A program made the position numbers and the translations under genes. From Rahnella bruchi (lineage in GTDB: Bacteria; Pseudomonadota; Gammaproteobacteria; Enterobacterales; Enterobacteriaceae), in contig NZ_QZWI01000011.1 in assembly GCF_003614975.1 (NCBI RefSeq), positions 1 to 64,000 on the forward strand: 64,000 nucleotides of DNA. The letters are read 5' to 3'. Positions within the stretch are counted from its first letter, which is position 1, and each line of letters starts with the position of its first letter. The notes beneath the pieces were generated by a model. It had not been told where the DNA came from. It saw only the letters and a program-made list of their open reading frames with translations, and did not search any database. Shown in pieces: positions 25,333-34,302 of this stretch.

Positions 25333-25752
25333 TCACCGCGCGGCGTAGACGATAAATGTCACCACACCAAATATCTCCAGCGATTCTTCATCCTGAAAAG
25401 TGATCGGGGAATAGTTCGGATTCATCGGTACCAGCTGGAGCACCGGATGCGTCCGCAGTTTCTTCACTGTGAATTCACCGTCCACCGCCGCTACCACGAT
25501 ATCGCCGTCAACCGCCGTCAGGGCGCTGTCCACCACCAGTAAATCGCCTTCGTTGACGTTAGCATCGCTCATCGAATGGCCGGAGACACGGATAAAATAG
25601 GTCGCGCTGGGATGGGCGATCAGCAACTTGTTCAGATCGATCCGTGATTCCACGTAATCCTGCGCCGGAGAAGGAAAGCCGCAAGGCACACGATCCAGGA
25701 ATAACGGCAGGGTAATTTTTTGCAGATGTTCTGCGGGGATATTCAAAATCAT
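25333..25752 (-). CDS. umuD: UmuD, SOS-induced polymerase V subunit/protease (no umuC beside it)
   Basis: 139 residues from ATG 25752, the same length and numbering as E. coli UmuD: self-cleavage site Cys24-Gly25 (VPCGFPSP), catalytic Ser60 (SGHSMSD) and Lys97 (FTVKKL). A longer ATG at 25758 is possible. RecA filament-stimulated self-cleavage gives UmuD', which joins UmuC to form translesion polymerase V. A LexA box lies directly upstream (25768-25787). In E. coli umuC follows umuD; here the next 260 bases downstream contain no umuC and mntP follows. It may act with a UmuC encoded elsewhere or serve a regulatory role. Confidence 0.92.
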   Translation of the reverse strand: MILNIPAEHLQKITLPLFLDRVPCGFPSPAQDYVESRIDLNKLLIAHPSATYFIRVSGHSMSDANVNEGDLLVVDSALTAVDGDIVVAAVDGEFTVKKLRTHPVLQLVPMNPNYSPITFQDEESLEIFGVVTFIVYAAR

Positions 25753-25767
25753 GCTCATTTCTCGTGA

Positions 25768-25787
25768 TACTGGTTTTATATACAGTA
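25768..25787. promoter_or_regulatory. LexA operator (SOS box) of umuD
   Basis: On the minus strand TACTGTATATAAAACCAGTA, with CTG-N10-CAG ends and an AT-rich centre. It differs at a single base from the E. coli umuDC SOS box as I remember it. Its position 16 bases upstream of the start explains DNA-damage induction. Confidence 0.92.
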
Positions 25788-25927
25788 TTCACGCCGGTGG
25801 GGTACGGATCAAGCCCGTCAGTGGCAGAAAAGAGTAATTGGCTGATCGGCGGGAGAATTTATTTTTGTGCGTGGCAGCAGTGACGCCGTGTGCCTTTTAC
25901 CTCAGGAACGCTTTTACTTTGCGTAAA

Positions 25928-25939
25928 GTAATCGATTAC
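25928..25939. promoter_or_regulatory. Palindromic operator GTAATCGATTAC before ydgJ
   Basis: Perfect 12-base palindrome with a central CG, typical of LacI-type operators. It overlaps a likely -10 box (TACAAT, 25937-25942), which fits a repressor. On the minus strand the extended site is TTGTAATCGATTACTTTA, and exactly that 18-mer recurs at 61686, before the sugar-transporter gene. Confidence 0.7.
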
Positions 25940-25976
25940 AATCTTACGAAAAGGTGATTTCAAAAGAGGACAGATG

Positions 25977-27017
25977 ATGAGTGAAAAAATTCGGGTCGGG
26001 CTGGTAGGCTACGGTTTCGCCAGCAAAACGTTTCATGCCCCGCTGATTGCGGGAACGTCTGAAATGGAACTGGCGGCAGTATCGAGCAGTGATGCCACCA
26101 AAGTACACGCCGACTGGCCGGGAATGCAGGTAGTGGCGGATCCGCAGAGTTTGTTCGATGATCCGACGCTAGATCTTGTTGTGATCCCGACACCTAACGA
26201 TACGCATTTCCCGCTGGCGCAGGCCGCACTCAATGCCGGAAAACATGTGATCGTCGATAAGCCTTTTACCGTGACACTGTCACAGGCTAAAGAGCTTGAT
26301 GCGCTGGCTAAATCCAAAGGCCTGCTGCTTTCTGTATTCCATAACCGCCGCTGGGACAGCGATTTCCTGACGCTGAAAAAACTGATTGCCGACGGAACGC
26401 TGGGTGAAGTGAGTTATCTGGAATCGCATTTTGACCGCTTCCGTCCCGAAGTTCGTCAGCGCTGGCGCGAGATGAAAGGGGCTGGCAGCGGTATCTGGTA
26501 CGATCTTGGGCCGCACATTATCGACCAGGCTTTGCAGTTGTTTGGTGCGCCGTCGTCGATTCAGGTGGATATGGCAGAACTGCGTCCCGGCGGTCAGACC
26601 ACCGATTACTTCCACGCCGTGCTGTCTTATCCGCAGCGTCGCGTCGTACTGCACGGCAGCATGCTGGTGGCGGCAGAATCTGCACGTTTCCAGGTACACG
26701 GCCTGCGCGGAAGTTACGTGAAATATGGTCTGGATCCACAGGAAGATAATCTGAAAGCGGGCGCACGTCCGCCTGCGGAAAACTGGGGGCATGACGCGCG
26801 TGATGGCGTACTGACGCTGGCCGAAGGCGATCAGATGACGACGTCTGTCTGCCCGACATTACCGGGTAACTATCCGGCTTATTATCATGCCATCGCCGAA
26901 GCCATTCAGGGTAAAGGGCAGAATCCGGTGACCGCGGCTGACGCCATTGCGGTGATGGAGTTAATCGAGCTCGGGCAGGAATCCGCTGAAAAAGGGCAGA
27001 CGCTTCGTCTGCGGTAA
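25977..27017 (+). CDS. ydgJ: Gfo/Idh/MocA-family oxidoreductase YdgJ
   Basis: 346 residues (ATG 25977; GAGG seven bases upstream; a tandem ATG lies at 25974). Rossmann start 'RVGLVGYGFASKTFHAPLI', then 'NDTHFPLA', 'GKHVIVDKPFTVT' with the conserved EKP-type Lys, and 'GSGIWYDLGPHIIDQALQLF' with the catalytic-site His region. Very close to E. coli YdgJ as I recall it. It is an NAD(P)-dependent dehydrogenase of a sugar or polyol; the physiological substrate is not established. Its promoter bears the palindrome also found before the transporter/isomerase operon at 61.7 kb, so it probably belongs to the same sugar pathway. Confidence 0.88.
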   Translation: MSEKIRVGLVGYGFASKTFHAPLIAGTSEMELAAVSSSDATKVHADWPGMQVVADPQSLFDDPTLDLVVIPTPNDTHFPLAQAALNAGKHVIVDKPFTVTLSQAKELDALAKSKGLLLSVFHNRRWDSDFLTLKKLIADGTLGEVSYLESHFDRFRPEVRQRWREMKGAGSGIWYDLGPHIIDQALQLFGAPSSIQVDMAELRPGGQTTDYFHAVLSYPQRRVVLHGSMLVAAESARFQVHGLRGSYVKYGLDPQEDNLKAGARPPAENWGHDARDGVLTLAEGDQMTTSVCPTLPGNYPAYYHAIAEAIQGKGQNPVTAADAIAVMELIELGQESAEKGQTLRLR

Positions 27018-27038
27018 TTTCCCCTGCGCTAAACCTTT

Positions 27039-27063
27039 CGGGCGGCATCATGTCGCCCGTTTT
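27039..27063 (+). terminator. Terminator after ydgJ
   Basis: CGGGCG (27039-27044) pairs with CGCCCG (27054-27059), followed by TTTTAA. Factor-independent terminator. Confidence 0.75.
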
Positions 27064-27239
27064 AATCCTTCGTTTTAACCCTCCGTTATCACTCTCCGAT
27101 TGTTCCCACTCGCTCCCTTCAGCTTCCTGAATTTCCGGCTGTAAAAGATAACAGTTTGTTAATGAAATGAAGTAAATGTAGCGACTATACTCTGTGAATG
27201 GGGCGACACATGTCGTACCGGGAGATTGCGAAGCCATTC

Positions 27240-29114
27240 ATGAAGCATACAAAAAATAAATCATCACTGCTGACTGTAACCGTGGCGTGTATTGGTGTCG
27301 TCTATGGCGATATCGGTACCAGCCCGCTGTATACCCTGCGCGAATGCCTGACCGGTCAAGCGGGTATCGCCGTGACCCAAAGTGCGTTATTCGGCTTTCT
27401 GTCGCTGATATTCTGGCTTCTGATGCTGGTGGTGTCGGTGAAATACATCAGCTTCGTGATGCGCGCAGATAACGACGGCGAGGGCGGTATTTTGACCCTG
27501 ATGTCGCTGGCCATTCGTAATATTAACCCGCGCTGGATCCCGGCGATTATGTTTATCGGGCTGGTGGGCGGCAGCTTTTTCTATGGTGACGGGGTGATCA
27601 CGCCCGCCATTTCGGTACTTTCGGCGATTGAAGGGCTGGAGATTATTGAGCCTTCGCTCGACCGGTTTATCATTCCATTTTCGATTGCCGTTCTGACGCT
27701 GCTGTTTTTCATTCAGAAAAATGGCACCGGCAGCGTGGGGAAAATCTTTGCCCCGGTCATGGTGCTGTGGTTTATCACCATCGGCGCACTGGGGATCAGC
27801 GGCATTATGCGCAATCCCGATGTATTACAGGCGCTGAATCCGTACTGGGCACTGCATTTCTTTGTGGAATTTAAAACCGTATCGTTCTTCGCGCTTGGCA
27901 TGGTAGTGCTGTCGGTGACCGGCGGCGAAGCGCTGTATGCCGACATGGGGCATTTCGGTAAAAAACCGATCCGCATTGCCTGGTTTGTCCTGGTCGGGCC
28001 TTCGCTGGTGATGAATTACTTCGGGCAGGGCGCGTTGCTGCTCAGTAAACCCGAAGCCATTGTGAATCCGTTTTTCCTGCTCGCTCCCGGCTGGGCGCTG
28101 ATCCCGCTGCTGATCCTGGCCACGCTGGCGACGGTGATTGCCTCGCAGGCGGTGATTTCCGGCGTGTTCTCCCTGACGCGCCAGGCCGTGCGTATGGGCT
28201 ATCTGCCGCCGATGCGCATCATCTACACCTCTGACGAAGAATCCGGCCAGATTTACATTCCGGTGGTCAACTGGCTGCTGTATTTCGCAGTGCTGATTGC
28301 CATCGTCAGCTTTAAACATTCCAGCAATCTGGCGTCGGCCTACGGGATTGTGGTCACCGGCACAATGGTGATTACGTCGGTACTGATTGGCATTGTGATG
28401 GTCAAAAACTGGGGATGGAAAACCTGGGCTGGCGGGCTGATGATGGCGGCGCTGCTGCTGATTGACGTGCCGCTGTTTGCCGCGAACTTAACCAAACTGT
28501 TCTCCGGCGGCTGGCTGCCGGTAGCCATCGGGGTGACCATTCTGCTGATTATGCTCACCTGGAAAACCGAGCGTTCGCGCCTGCTGCGCCGCCTGCGACA
28601 GGATCCGGAAGCGCTTGAGGCGCTTATCGCCTCACTGGAAAAAGCGCCGCCGAAACGCGTGCCGGGCACGGCGGTGGTCATGTCTCGCGGGCAATATGAA
28701 GTACCGCTGGTGCTGCTGCATAATCTTAAGCACAACAAAATTTTGCACGAGCGTGTGGTGCTGCTGACGGTGGTGACTGAGGACGTGCCGTACGTTCATA
28801 ATGTGAAAAGGGTGACGATTGAACAGCTCTCACCGGCATTCTGGCGGGTCATTGCCAGTTATGGCTGGCGGGAAACGCCGAATGTGACGGATATTCTCTA
28901 CCGCTGCGGGCTGGAAGGGCTGAAATGTACGATGAATGAGACGTCGTTCTTTATGTCACGGGATACGTTTACGCTGGGCGAACCCCGGCCGTGGTACTTA
29001 AAAGCGCGCGGGAAACTGTTTCAGGTTTTGCAGCGCAACTCTTTGCGTGCGCCTGAGCATTATCATATTCCGCCGAACAGGGTGATTGAACTGGGTGCGG
29101 TGGTGAAATTCTGA
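27240..29114 (+). CDS. kup: Low-affinity potassium transporter Kup
   Basis: 624 residues from ATG 27240 (E. coli Kup has 622). Upstream ATGs at 27198 and 27210 would add up to 14 residues that the family lacks; no candidate has a strong ribosome binding site. The signature '[22 protein letters not shown]' opens the protein, with '[18 protein letters not shown]', '[26 protein letters not shown]' and about twelve membrane segments, and a C-terminal cytoplasmic domain ('[18 protein letters not shown]', '[11 protein letters not shown]'). It imports K+ with protons through the inner membrane, mainly at low pH or high osmolarity. Single-gene unit, ended by the hairpin at 29120. Confidence 0.93.
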   Translation: MKHTKNKSSLLTVTVACIGVVYGDIGTSPLYTLRECLTGQAGIAVTQSALFGFLSLIFWLLMLVVSVKYISFVMRADNDGEGGILTLMSLAIRNINPRWIPAIMFIGLVGGSFFYGDGVITPAISVLSAIEGLEIIEPSLDRFIIPFSIAVLTLLFFIQKNGTGSVGKIFAPVMVLWFITIGALGISGIMRNPDVLQALNPYWALHFFVEFKTVSFFALGMVVLSVTGGEALYADMGHFGKKPIRIAWFVLVGPSLVMNYFGQGALLLSKPEAIVNPFFLLAPGWALIPLLILATLATVIASQAVISGVFSLTRQAVRMGYLPPMRIIYTSDEESGQIYIPVVNWLLYFAVLIAIVSFKHSSNLASAYGIVVTGTMVITSVLIGIVMVKNWGWKTWAGGLMMAALLLIDVPLFAANLTKLFSGGWLPVAIGVTILLIMLTWKTERSRLLRRLRQDPEALEALIASLEKAPPKRVPGTAVVMSRGQYEVPLVLLHNLKHNKILHERVVLLTVVTEDVPYVHNVKRVTIEQLSPAFWRVIASYGWRETPNVTDILYRCGLEGLKCTMNETSFFMSRDTFTLGEPRPWYLKARGKLFQVLQRNSLRAPEHYHIPPNRVIELGAVVKF

Positions 29115-29119
29115 GGACT

Positions 29120-29142
29120 TTCCCCGCCTGTGCGGCGGGGAA
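29120..29142. terminator. Bidirectional terminator between kup and lipoprotein gene
   Basis: Nine-pair stem TTCCCCGCC/GGCGGGGAA with five-base loop between convergent genes. The T-runs are short (preceding TTT on one side), so it may act on both strands moderately. Confidence 0.65.
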
Positions 29143-29147
29143 GTAAA

Positions 29148-29945
29148 TTACGCTTGCGGCGCGGAAGTCAGGTCAGTGATATCCGGCGTGGTCGAACCCT
29201 GCGTCGCTTGTGAGGTTTGCGACGAAGTGGTTGGCGTCAGCTCGGTAACGGCTGGTGTCTGCGTGGCTGGCGCGGCAGTTTGTGTCTGCTGAGTGGCTGC
29301 CGGTGTCGCAGGCGTAACGGTTTGCGTCGGCTGGGTCGCAGGTGTTGCAGGTGTTGCGGTCGTTGTCGACGTTGCAACGGTTGCAGACGTCTGCTGAGTG
29401 GCTGCCGGTGCAACAGTTTGCGTCGCCGGAGCCGCTTGCGTTGCTGCGGTGGCCGGTGCAGCTGAAGCCTGCGACTGTTCGGCAGTTGCCGGTGCTTCAA
29501 TGTCTTTCGGCAGCGTCGGAACCGGTTCTGCCGGAATCGATTCTGACTTCGGTTTCGGTACCGGCGTTGATGCGCGAACCAGGAACGTCGGTTTGAGATT
29601 CGCCACAGAATAGGTCACATGGCTGACGACATCGCGCGATGTCGCCACGTCGACCGGCGCGATGGTGACGCGGCCAATCAGTGAACGGGCATAGCCGCCG
29701 ACTTTATGTTTACCTTCCGGAAGCTGGACTTCCAGGCTTTCGCCGGTTCCCAGCGCACCGGCATCTTTGTCATCGATGGTGACATACAGTTTAGTGCCAT
29801 CATCGGTTTTCGTCGGGACGTGCGCTACGGTCAGGCGCGTCGAGCCAAAATCGAAAGCCGGTGCCTGGTCGGCGGTTTTCGTTTTTGCGCATCCTGTCAG
29901 GGCTAAAACGGCTGCCACAGCAGCCAGGGTGAAGCGATAACTCAT
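29148..29945 (-). CDS. Lipoprotein with Thr/Ala/Gln/Pro-rich low-complexity tail
   Basis: 265 residues from ATG 29945 (AAGGAA upstream; a longer start to 30005 lacks support). Lipobox LTGC near residue 19 predicts an envelope lipoprotein. The first 130 mature residues form a folded domain ('STRLTVAHVPTKTDDGTKLYVTIDDKDAG', 'VQLPEGKHKVGGYARSLIGRVTIAPVD'), resembling PEGA-like or DUF-type domains that present a 'LPxGKHxV' turn. After about residue 145 there are Lys/Pro motifs (PVPKPKSESIPAEP), then about 110 residues made almost only of Thr, Ala, Pro, Gln and Ser. Such tails often cross the periplasm or the peptidoglycan layer. Function unknown. Confidence 0.75.
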   Translation of the reverse strand: MSYRFTLAAVAAVLALTGCAKTKTADQAPAFDFGSTRLTVAHVPTKTDDGTKLYVTIDDKDAGALGTGESLEVQLPEGKHKVGGYARSLIGRVTIAPVDVATSRDVVSHVTYSVANLKPTFLVRASTPVPKPKSESIPAEPVPTLPKDIEAPATAEQSQASAAPATAATQAAPATQTVAPAATQQTSATVATSTTTATPATPATQPTQTVTPATPAATQQTQTAAPATQTPAVTELTPTTSSQTSQATQGSTTPDITDLTSAPQA

Positions 29946-30022
29946 AATGCGACGTCTTCCTTTAAGGGATTTTTGTGATCTGCGTTCCAATATACCCGAT
30001 CCCACGGAAGAGATGAACGCTC

Positions 30023-30835
30023 TTACAGGGAACTCGGAGGAGTCTGCTGTCTGCGTTGAGCCGTTTTGGTGACAAAATCCCGGACGATCGCCGCCACTTG
30101 CTCTGGCGCTTCGACCGGTAATAAATGTCCAAACCCGGCCAGAAAATGTACATCCGCAGAAGGATAGCTCGCAATGATGTGCGCCTTCACGACGTCAATA
30201 GGATCAACACGGTCCAGTTCCCCCGCCACAATCGCTACCGGCACGTTGATCTGTGCGGCGTGGTGGTGAAGATCTTCTGCCATGCCGGTGTCAGTCCATC
30301 CGCTGATCGCCTGCGGGCTCATTCGCAGCGCATCGGCGATCAGCTGTTCACGTTGGACAGTTGCAACCGGGGTACCGGTGAGTACATTTTCCAACGTCCA
30401 GATAACGGCTTCACGGCTGGCATACGTACTTTTCATTTGCTCGCGTTGTTCCTGCGGAAAATTCATCGGTGACAGCGGTGACGATGCGACCAGCACCAGA
30501 CCTTCCAGTCCCAGCGGACGTTCTGACGCCAGCAACTGCGCCGCTTTACCGCCCATCGAGTGCCCGACCAGAACATAGCGTTTCAGCCCGAGCGCGGCGA
30601 TCACACCCCGGACATCATCTGCATGGTCCTGCACCCGGTAACCTTTTGCGGGCGCGTCAGATCCTCCCGCGCCGCGGGCATCCAACGTGATACAGCGGAA
30701 TGTGTCACGTAGTCGCGCCACCACGTCATCCCAGGTGCGCGAAGACCCGCCCCAGAAATGCTGAAATATCAGCGCCGTTTCACCTTTTTGTGTGTCGTTA
30801 ACGTTCAGATTGATGCCGTTGATTAACATTTTCAT
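30023..30835 (-). CDS. Alpha/beta-hydrolase
   Basis: 270 residues. Oxyanion region 'FQHFWGGSSRTWDDV', nucleophile elbow GHSMGG (Ser about 93), acid 'VAGELDRVDP' and catalytic His in 'FGHLLPVEAPEQ' give a complete triad. Similar to esterases/lactonases or non-haem haloperoxidase-like hydrolases; substrate unknown. AGAG lies eight bases before the ATG at 30835. It is divergent from a LysR gene at 30967 with a 131-base shared control region, so that regulator probably controls it. Confidence 0.8.
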   Translation of the reverse strand: MKMLINGINLNVNDTQKGETALIFQHFWGGSSRTWDDVVARLRDTFRCITLDARGAGGSDAPAKGYRVQDHADDVRGVIAALGLKRYVLVGHSMGGKAAQLLASERPLGLEGLVLVASSPLSPMNFPQEQREQMKSTYASREAVIWTLENVLTGTPVATVQREQLIADALRMSPQAISGWTDTGMAEDLHHHAAQINVPVAIVAGELDRVDPIDVVKAHIIASYPSADVHFLAGFGHLLPVEAPEQVAAIVRDFVTKTAQRRQQTPPSSL

Positions 30836-30966
30836 GAGTTATTCTCTTTGAAGTTGCGTCCGGAAGTCAGCCGCTTTATGACTATTTTCTCCTGTGACAT
30901 TAAAGTGTTGAACAGGCTAAATTATCTGTAGTGTATTAACTCAAAGTACATACAAAGTGAGGCGTC

Positions 30967-31872
30967 ATGGATCGTTTTATGAGCTTGTCGGTGTTTGTAA
31001 GTGCCGTCGAAGAAGGCAGCATAGCTGCTGCGGGAAGGCGTTTCGGTCTTTCTGCCGTCATGGCGGGTCGGTATCTTTCCACGCTGGAAAAGTCACTTTC
31101 GGTCAGGTTGATTGAGCGCACCACGCACAAACTGAACCTGACCGATGCGGGGCAGGCGTATTTCGTTCGCAGCAAACATATTCTCGAGGCGCTGGAACAA
31201 GCTAATGAAGAAGCCGCTGATCGGCAAACTACGCCGCGTGGCGCATTGCGCATTGCCGCGCCTGTCACGTTTGGCTCAATGTATCTTGGGCCAGTTATCG
31301 CGAAATTTATGGCGGATTTTCCTGAAATAGAGGTCGCTTTGCAGTTGCAGGATCGCTTTGTCAGTCTGGTTGAAGAGGGCGTCGATATTGCCGTCAGGAT
31401 CGGAACGTTGCCGGATTCGGATCTGGTTGCCCGTAAGATAACTGACTATCGCCTGATGGCCTGCGCTTCGCCAGGCTATCTGGCAAAAGCGGGAATGCCG
31501 GAAAGACCCTCAGACTTGCAAACACATCAGCTGCTCGGTTATATCGGCGCGGTCACGGCGCAGCCCTGGAGTTTTGTCAATGAACAGGGCCAGCCTGTTT
31601 CGCTGGACTGCCGCTGCCGTTTTCTGGCGAATAATACCGCCGTGATGCTCGACGTGGCGTTGTGCGGTACGGGTATTGTGTATGGCCCTGATTTCGTTTT
31701 CGCCAGAGCGCTGGCGGAGGGAACACTGGTGCCGGTATTGCCTGCTTACACTTGCCCGGCATTGCCTTTACATGCCATTACGCCCACCGCGAAACACGTT
31801 AATTTCAAAACGCGTTTGTTTATCGACAGGCTGAAACAGGCATTTGGAACAGATGTTCAAAATGTCTTGTAA
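30967..31872 (+). CDS. LysR-type regulator, divergent from the hydrolase
   Basis: 301 residues. DNA-binding part: 'GSIAAAGRRFGLSAVMAGRYLSTLEKSLSVRLIERTTHKLNLTDAGQAYF'. Effector domain: 'RIAAPVTFGSMYLGPVIAKFMADFPEIEVAL', 'DIAVRIGTLPDSDLVARKI', 'CGTGIVYGPDFVFARALAEGTLVPVLP'. This is the CrgA-like branch of LysR proteins. Its neighbour on the other strand is the alpha/beta-hydrolase gene, the likely target. Ligand unknown. Confidence 0.87.
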   Translation: MDRFMSLSVFVSAVEEGSIAAAGRRFGLSAVMAGRYLSTLEKSLSVRLIERTTHKLNLTDAGQAYFVRSKHILEALEQANEEAADRQTTPRGALRIAAPVTFGSMYLGPVIAKFMADFPEIEVALQLQDRFVSLVEEGVDIAVRIGTLPDSDLVARKITDYRLMACASPGYLAKAGMPERPSDLQTHQLLGYIGAVTAQPWSFVNEQGQPVSLDCRCRFLANNTAVMLDVALCGTGIVYGPDFVFARALAEGTLVPVLPAYTCPALPLHAITPTAKHVNFKTRLFIDRLKQAFGTDVQNVL

Positions 31873-31959
31873 GCGACAACTTTCAGTTGAAGCACTTCGG
31901 CAATTTGTGTATTTTTATGCAAATTAATTGCATAAAATAACAATCAAACGGGAGTGACC

Positions 31960-32727
31960 ATGCTTAAGTCGTTAATTTTCACCGGGTGCCTGCTTTCTTC
32001 GTTAATCACATCTGCTTATGCCGCGCAGACCACGTACGTCGTCGGTTCCGGCGGAACATACCGTCCGTTCGAATATGAAAACAGCCAGAAACAGCTGGAA
32101 GGTTTTGATATCGACATCATCAAGGCCATCGCCAAAGCCGAAGATTTTGACATCAAACTGGTTAACACGCCGTGGGAAGGGATTTTTGCGACCCTGAATT
32201 CCGGTGACCGTGACATCATTATTTCCGGCATCACCATTACCGATAAACGTAAAGCGATGGTGGCTTTCTCCGCGCCGTATTTCCCGGCAGAACAGTCCAT
32301 CGTGGTGCCTGAAGATTCCAAAGTGGATTCCGTGGCCGCCCTGAAAGGCCAGAAAGTCGGCGTGGTGAACTCGAGCACCGGCGACATTGTGGTCTCCAAT
32401 GAACTGGGCAAGAATAGCACTGATATCAAACGCTTTGATAACACCCCGCTGATGTTGCAGGAACTGGCTGAAGACGGTATCGGCGCGGCTGTCGGTGACG
32501 TGGGCGTGGTGAAGTACTACATCAAATCTCATCCTGAAAAAGCGCTGAAACTGGTACCGGACGCGAAATTCGAACGTCAGTATTTCGGTATTGCCGTCGC
32601 CAAAGATAACACCGAGCTGCTGGGTAAAATCAACGCCGGTCTGAAGAAAATCGTGGCTGACGGCACTTACGCTAAAATCTACGAAACCTGGTTTGATAAG
32701 AACGTACCGACACTTCCAGCTGAGTAA
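31960..32727 (+). CDS. Amino-acid ABC transporter, periplasmic binding protein
   Basis: 255 residues from ATG 31960 (GGGAG five bases upstream). Signal peptide ending SAYAA. Type-II solute-binding fold of family 3: 'GSGGTYRPFEYENSQKQLEGFDIDIIKAIAKA', 'WEGIFATLNSGDRDIIISGITIT' and 'RQYFGIAVAKDN', which place the amino-acid carboxylate-binding Arg and Asp in the usual positions. It captures a polar amino acid in the periplasm and delivers it to the permease and ATPase encoded next. The ligand (Arg/His/Lys, Gln or cystine) cannot be fixed from sequence alone. First gene of a three-gene operon. Confidence 0.88.
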   Translation: MLKSLIFTGCLLSSLITSAYAAQTTYVVGSGGTYRPFEYENSQKQLEGFDIDIIKAIAKAEDFDIKLVNTPWEGIFATLNSGDRDIIISGITITDKRKAMVAFSAPYFPAEQSIVVPEDSKVDSVAALKGQKVGVVNSSTGDIVVSNELGKNSTDIKRFDNTPLMLQELAEDGIGAAVGDVGVVKYYIKSHPEKALKLVPDAKFERQYFGIAVAKDNTELLGKINAGLKKIVADGTYAKIYETWFDKNVPTLPAE

Positions 32728-32787
32728 TATTCCCAACCAGAACAACGTGAAGCAGGGGCGGTAAAACGCCCCTTAACAAGGACAGGT

Positions 32788-33552
32788 ATGACCGGATTTC
32801 GCTGGGAGATAATCTCAGAATATGCGCCGCTGTTTGTGCAGGGCGCACTGATGACCATCAAATGCACCATTATTTGTGTGATTTTAGGCACCACCTGGGG
32901 CCTGCTGCTGGGGCTCGGACGGATGGCCCGCGCCGACGACGGCCCATGGAAACACGTTTTGCGTTTTGCCGTGCAATGGCCGGTGCGTATTTACGTCAGT
33001 GCCTTTCGTGGGACGCCACTGTTTGTGCAGATTATGGTGGTTCACTTTGCCTTAGTGCCGCTGTTTATTAATCCGCGTGACGGCATTTTAGTGGTGAACG
33101 GCCTGATGTCTTCGGATTTTGCCCGCGCACTGCGCTCTGATTACGGCGCATTCTTATCCTGCGTGGTGGCGATCACCCTCAACGCCGGAGCCTATGTTTC
33201 CGAGATTTTCCGTGCCGGTATTCAGTCTATCGACAACGGTCAGATGGAAGCTTCCCGCGCGCTGGGAATGGGCTGGGGCAAAACGATGCGCAAGGTTATC
33301 CTGCCACAGGCGTTTCGCCGAATTCTGCCGCCGCTCGGTAATAACGCCATCGCGATTGTGAAAGATTCCTCGCTGGCTTCAGCGATTGGCCTTGCTGATC
33401 TGGCGTATGCCGCGCGTACCGTTTCCGGCGCATACGCCACCTACTGGGAACCCTACCTGACCATTTCACTGGTTTACTGGGTTCTGACTTTCCTGCTCTC
33501 GCTACTCGTACAACACATGGAAAAGAGGTTTGGCAAAAGTGATTCACGTTAA
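32788..33552 (+). CDS. Amino-acid ABC transporter permease
   Basis: 254 residues with about five membrane segments. Family signature HisM/GlnP: '[32 protein letters not shown]', '[20 protein letters not shown]' and the EAA loop '[35 protein letters not shown]', which contacts the ATPase. Only one permease is encoded, so the transporter is probably a homodimer in the inner membrane. AAGGACAGG precedes its ATG. Its end overlaps the ATPase gene by 14 bases. Confidence 0.9.
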   Translation: MTGFRWEIISEYAPLFVQGALMTIKCTIICVILGTTWGLLLGLGRMARADDGPWKHVLRFAVQWPVRIYVSAFRGTPLFVQIMVVHFALVPLFINPRDGILVVNGLMSSDFARALRSDYGAFLSCVVAITLNAGAYVSEIFRAGIQSIDNGQMEASRALGMGWGKTMRKVILPQAFRRILPPLGNNAIAIVKDSSLASAIGLADLAYAARTVSGAYATYWEPYLTISLVYWVLTFLLSLLVQHMEKRFGKSDSR

Positions 33553-34261
33553 GGACTTACAGAAACAGTTTGGCGAAACCCACGTGTTGCGCGGTATTTC
33601 CTGTGACATCGCAGAGAAAGAAGTGGTGTGCATCATCGGGCCTTCCGGCTCCGGTAAAAGTACCTTTCTGCGTTGTCTGAATGCGCTGGAAAAGCCCAAC
33701 GGTGGCGAAGTGGTGGTGAACGGTTTTGCGGTGCACGATCCGAAAACCAACCTGAACACGCTGCGTTCCGGCGTCGGTATGGTCTTCCAGCGCTTTAATC
33801 TGTTCCCGCACATGACGGTGCTGGAAAACCTGATTATGGCGCCGATGTCACTGAAAGGTTTATCGAAAGCCGAAGCGGTAATGCGTGCCGAAAAGCTGCT
33901 GCAAAAAGTCGGGCTGATCGACAAAATCGATGCCTGGCCTTCCAGTTTATCCGGCGGTCAGCAACAGCGCGTGGCGATTGCCCGTGCGCTGGCAATGGAA
34001 CCTTCGATCATTCTTTTCGATGAACCCACCTCTGCGCTGGATCCGGAACTGGTCGGCGAAGTGCTGGCAGTCATGAAACAGCTGGCACTCGAAGGCATGA
34101 CGATGGTGATCGTGACGCACGAAATGGGCTTCGCCCGTGAGGTGGCCGACCGCGTGGTGTTTATCGATCAGGGTGTGATTCAGGAACAGGGGCCACCGGC
34201 GCAACTGTTTACTGCACCGGAAAACCCGCGAACCCGCGAGTTTTTGAGTAAAGTATTGTGA
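33539..34261 (+). CDS. Amino-acid ABC transporter ATPase (GlnQ-type)
   Basis: 240 residues if started at GTG 33539, which has AGAGG ten bases upstream and gives the GlnQ-like start [12 protein letters not shown]; a TTG at 33530 lies too close to that site. Walker A 'GPSGSGKST', Q-loop '[19 protein letters not shown]', signature '[15 protein letters not shown]', Walker B '[14 protein letters not shown]' and the H-loop '[15 protein letters not shown]' are all intact. It drives uptake of the amino acid bound by the protein at 31960. Last gene of the operon, followed by a strong terminator. Confidence 0.92.
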   Translation: MIHVKDLQKQFGETHVLRGISCDIAEKEVVCIIGPSGSGKSTFLRCLNALEKPNGGEVVVNGFAVHDPKTNLNTLRSGVGMVFQRFNLFPHMTVLENLIMAPMSLKGLSKAEAVMRAEKLLQKVGLIDKIDAWPSSLSGGQQQRVAIARALAMEPSIILFDEPTSALDPELVGEVLAVMKQLALEGMTMVIVTHEMGFAREVADRVVFIDQGVIQEQGPPAQLFTAPENPRTREFLSKVL

Positions 34262-34266
34262 TACGG

Positions 34267-34296
34267 CGGGCGCTTTAATCAGCGCCCGTTTTCTTT
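34267..34296 (+). terminator. Terminator of the amino-acid ABC operon
   Basis: CGGGCGCT (34267-34274), loop TTAATC, AGCGCCCG (34281-34288), then TTTTCTTT. A textbook factor-independent terminator, seven bases before the next gene's first ATG. Confidence 0.92.
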
Positions 34297-34302
34297 GATG
34301 CG

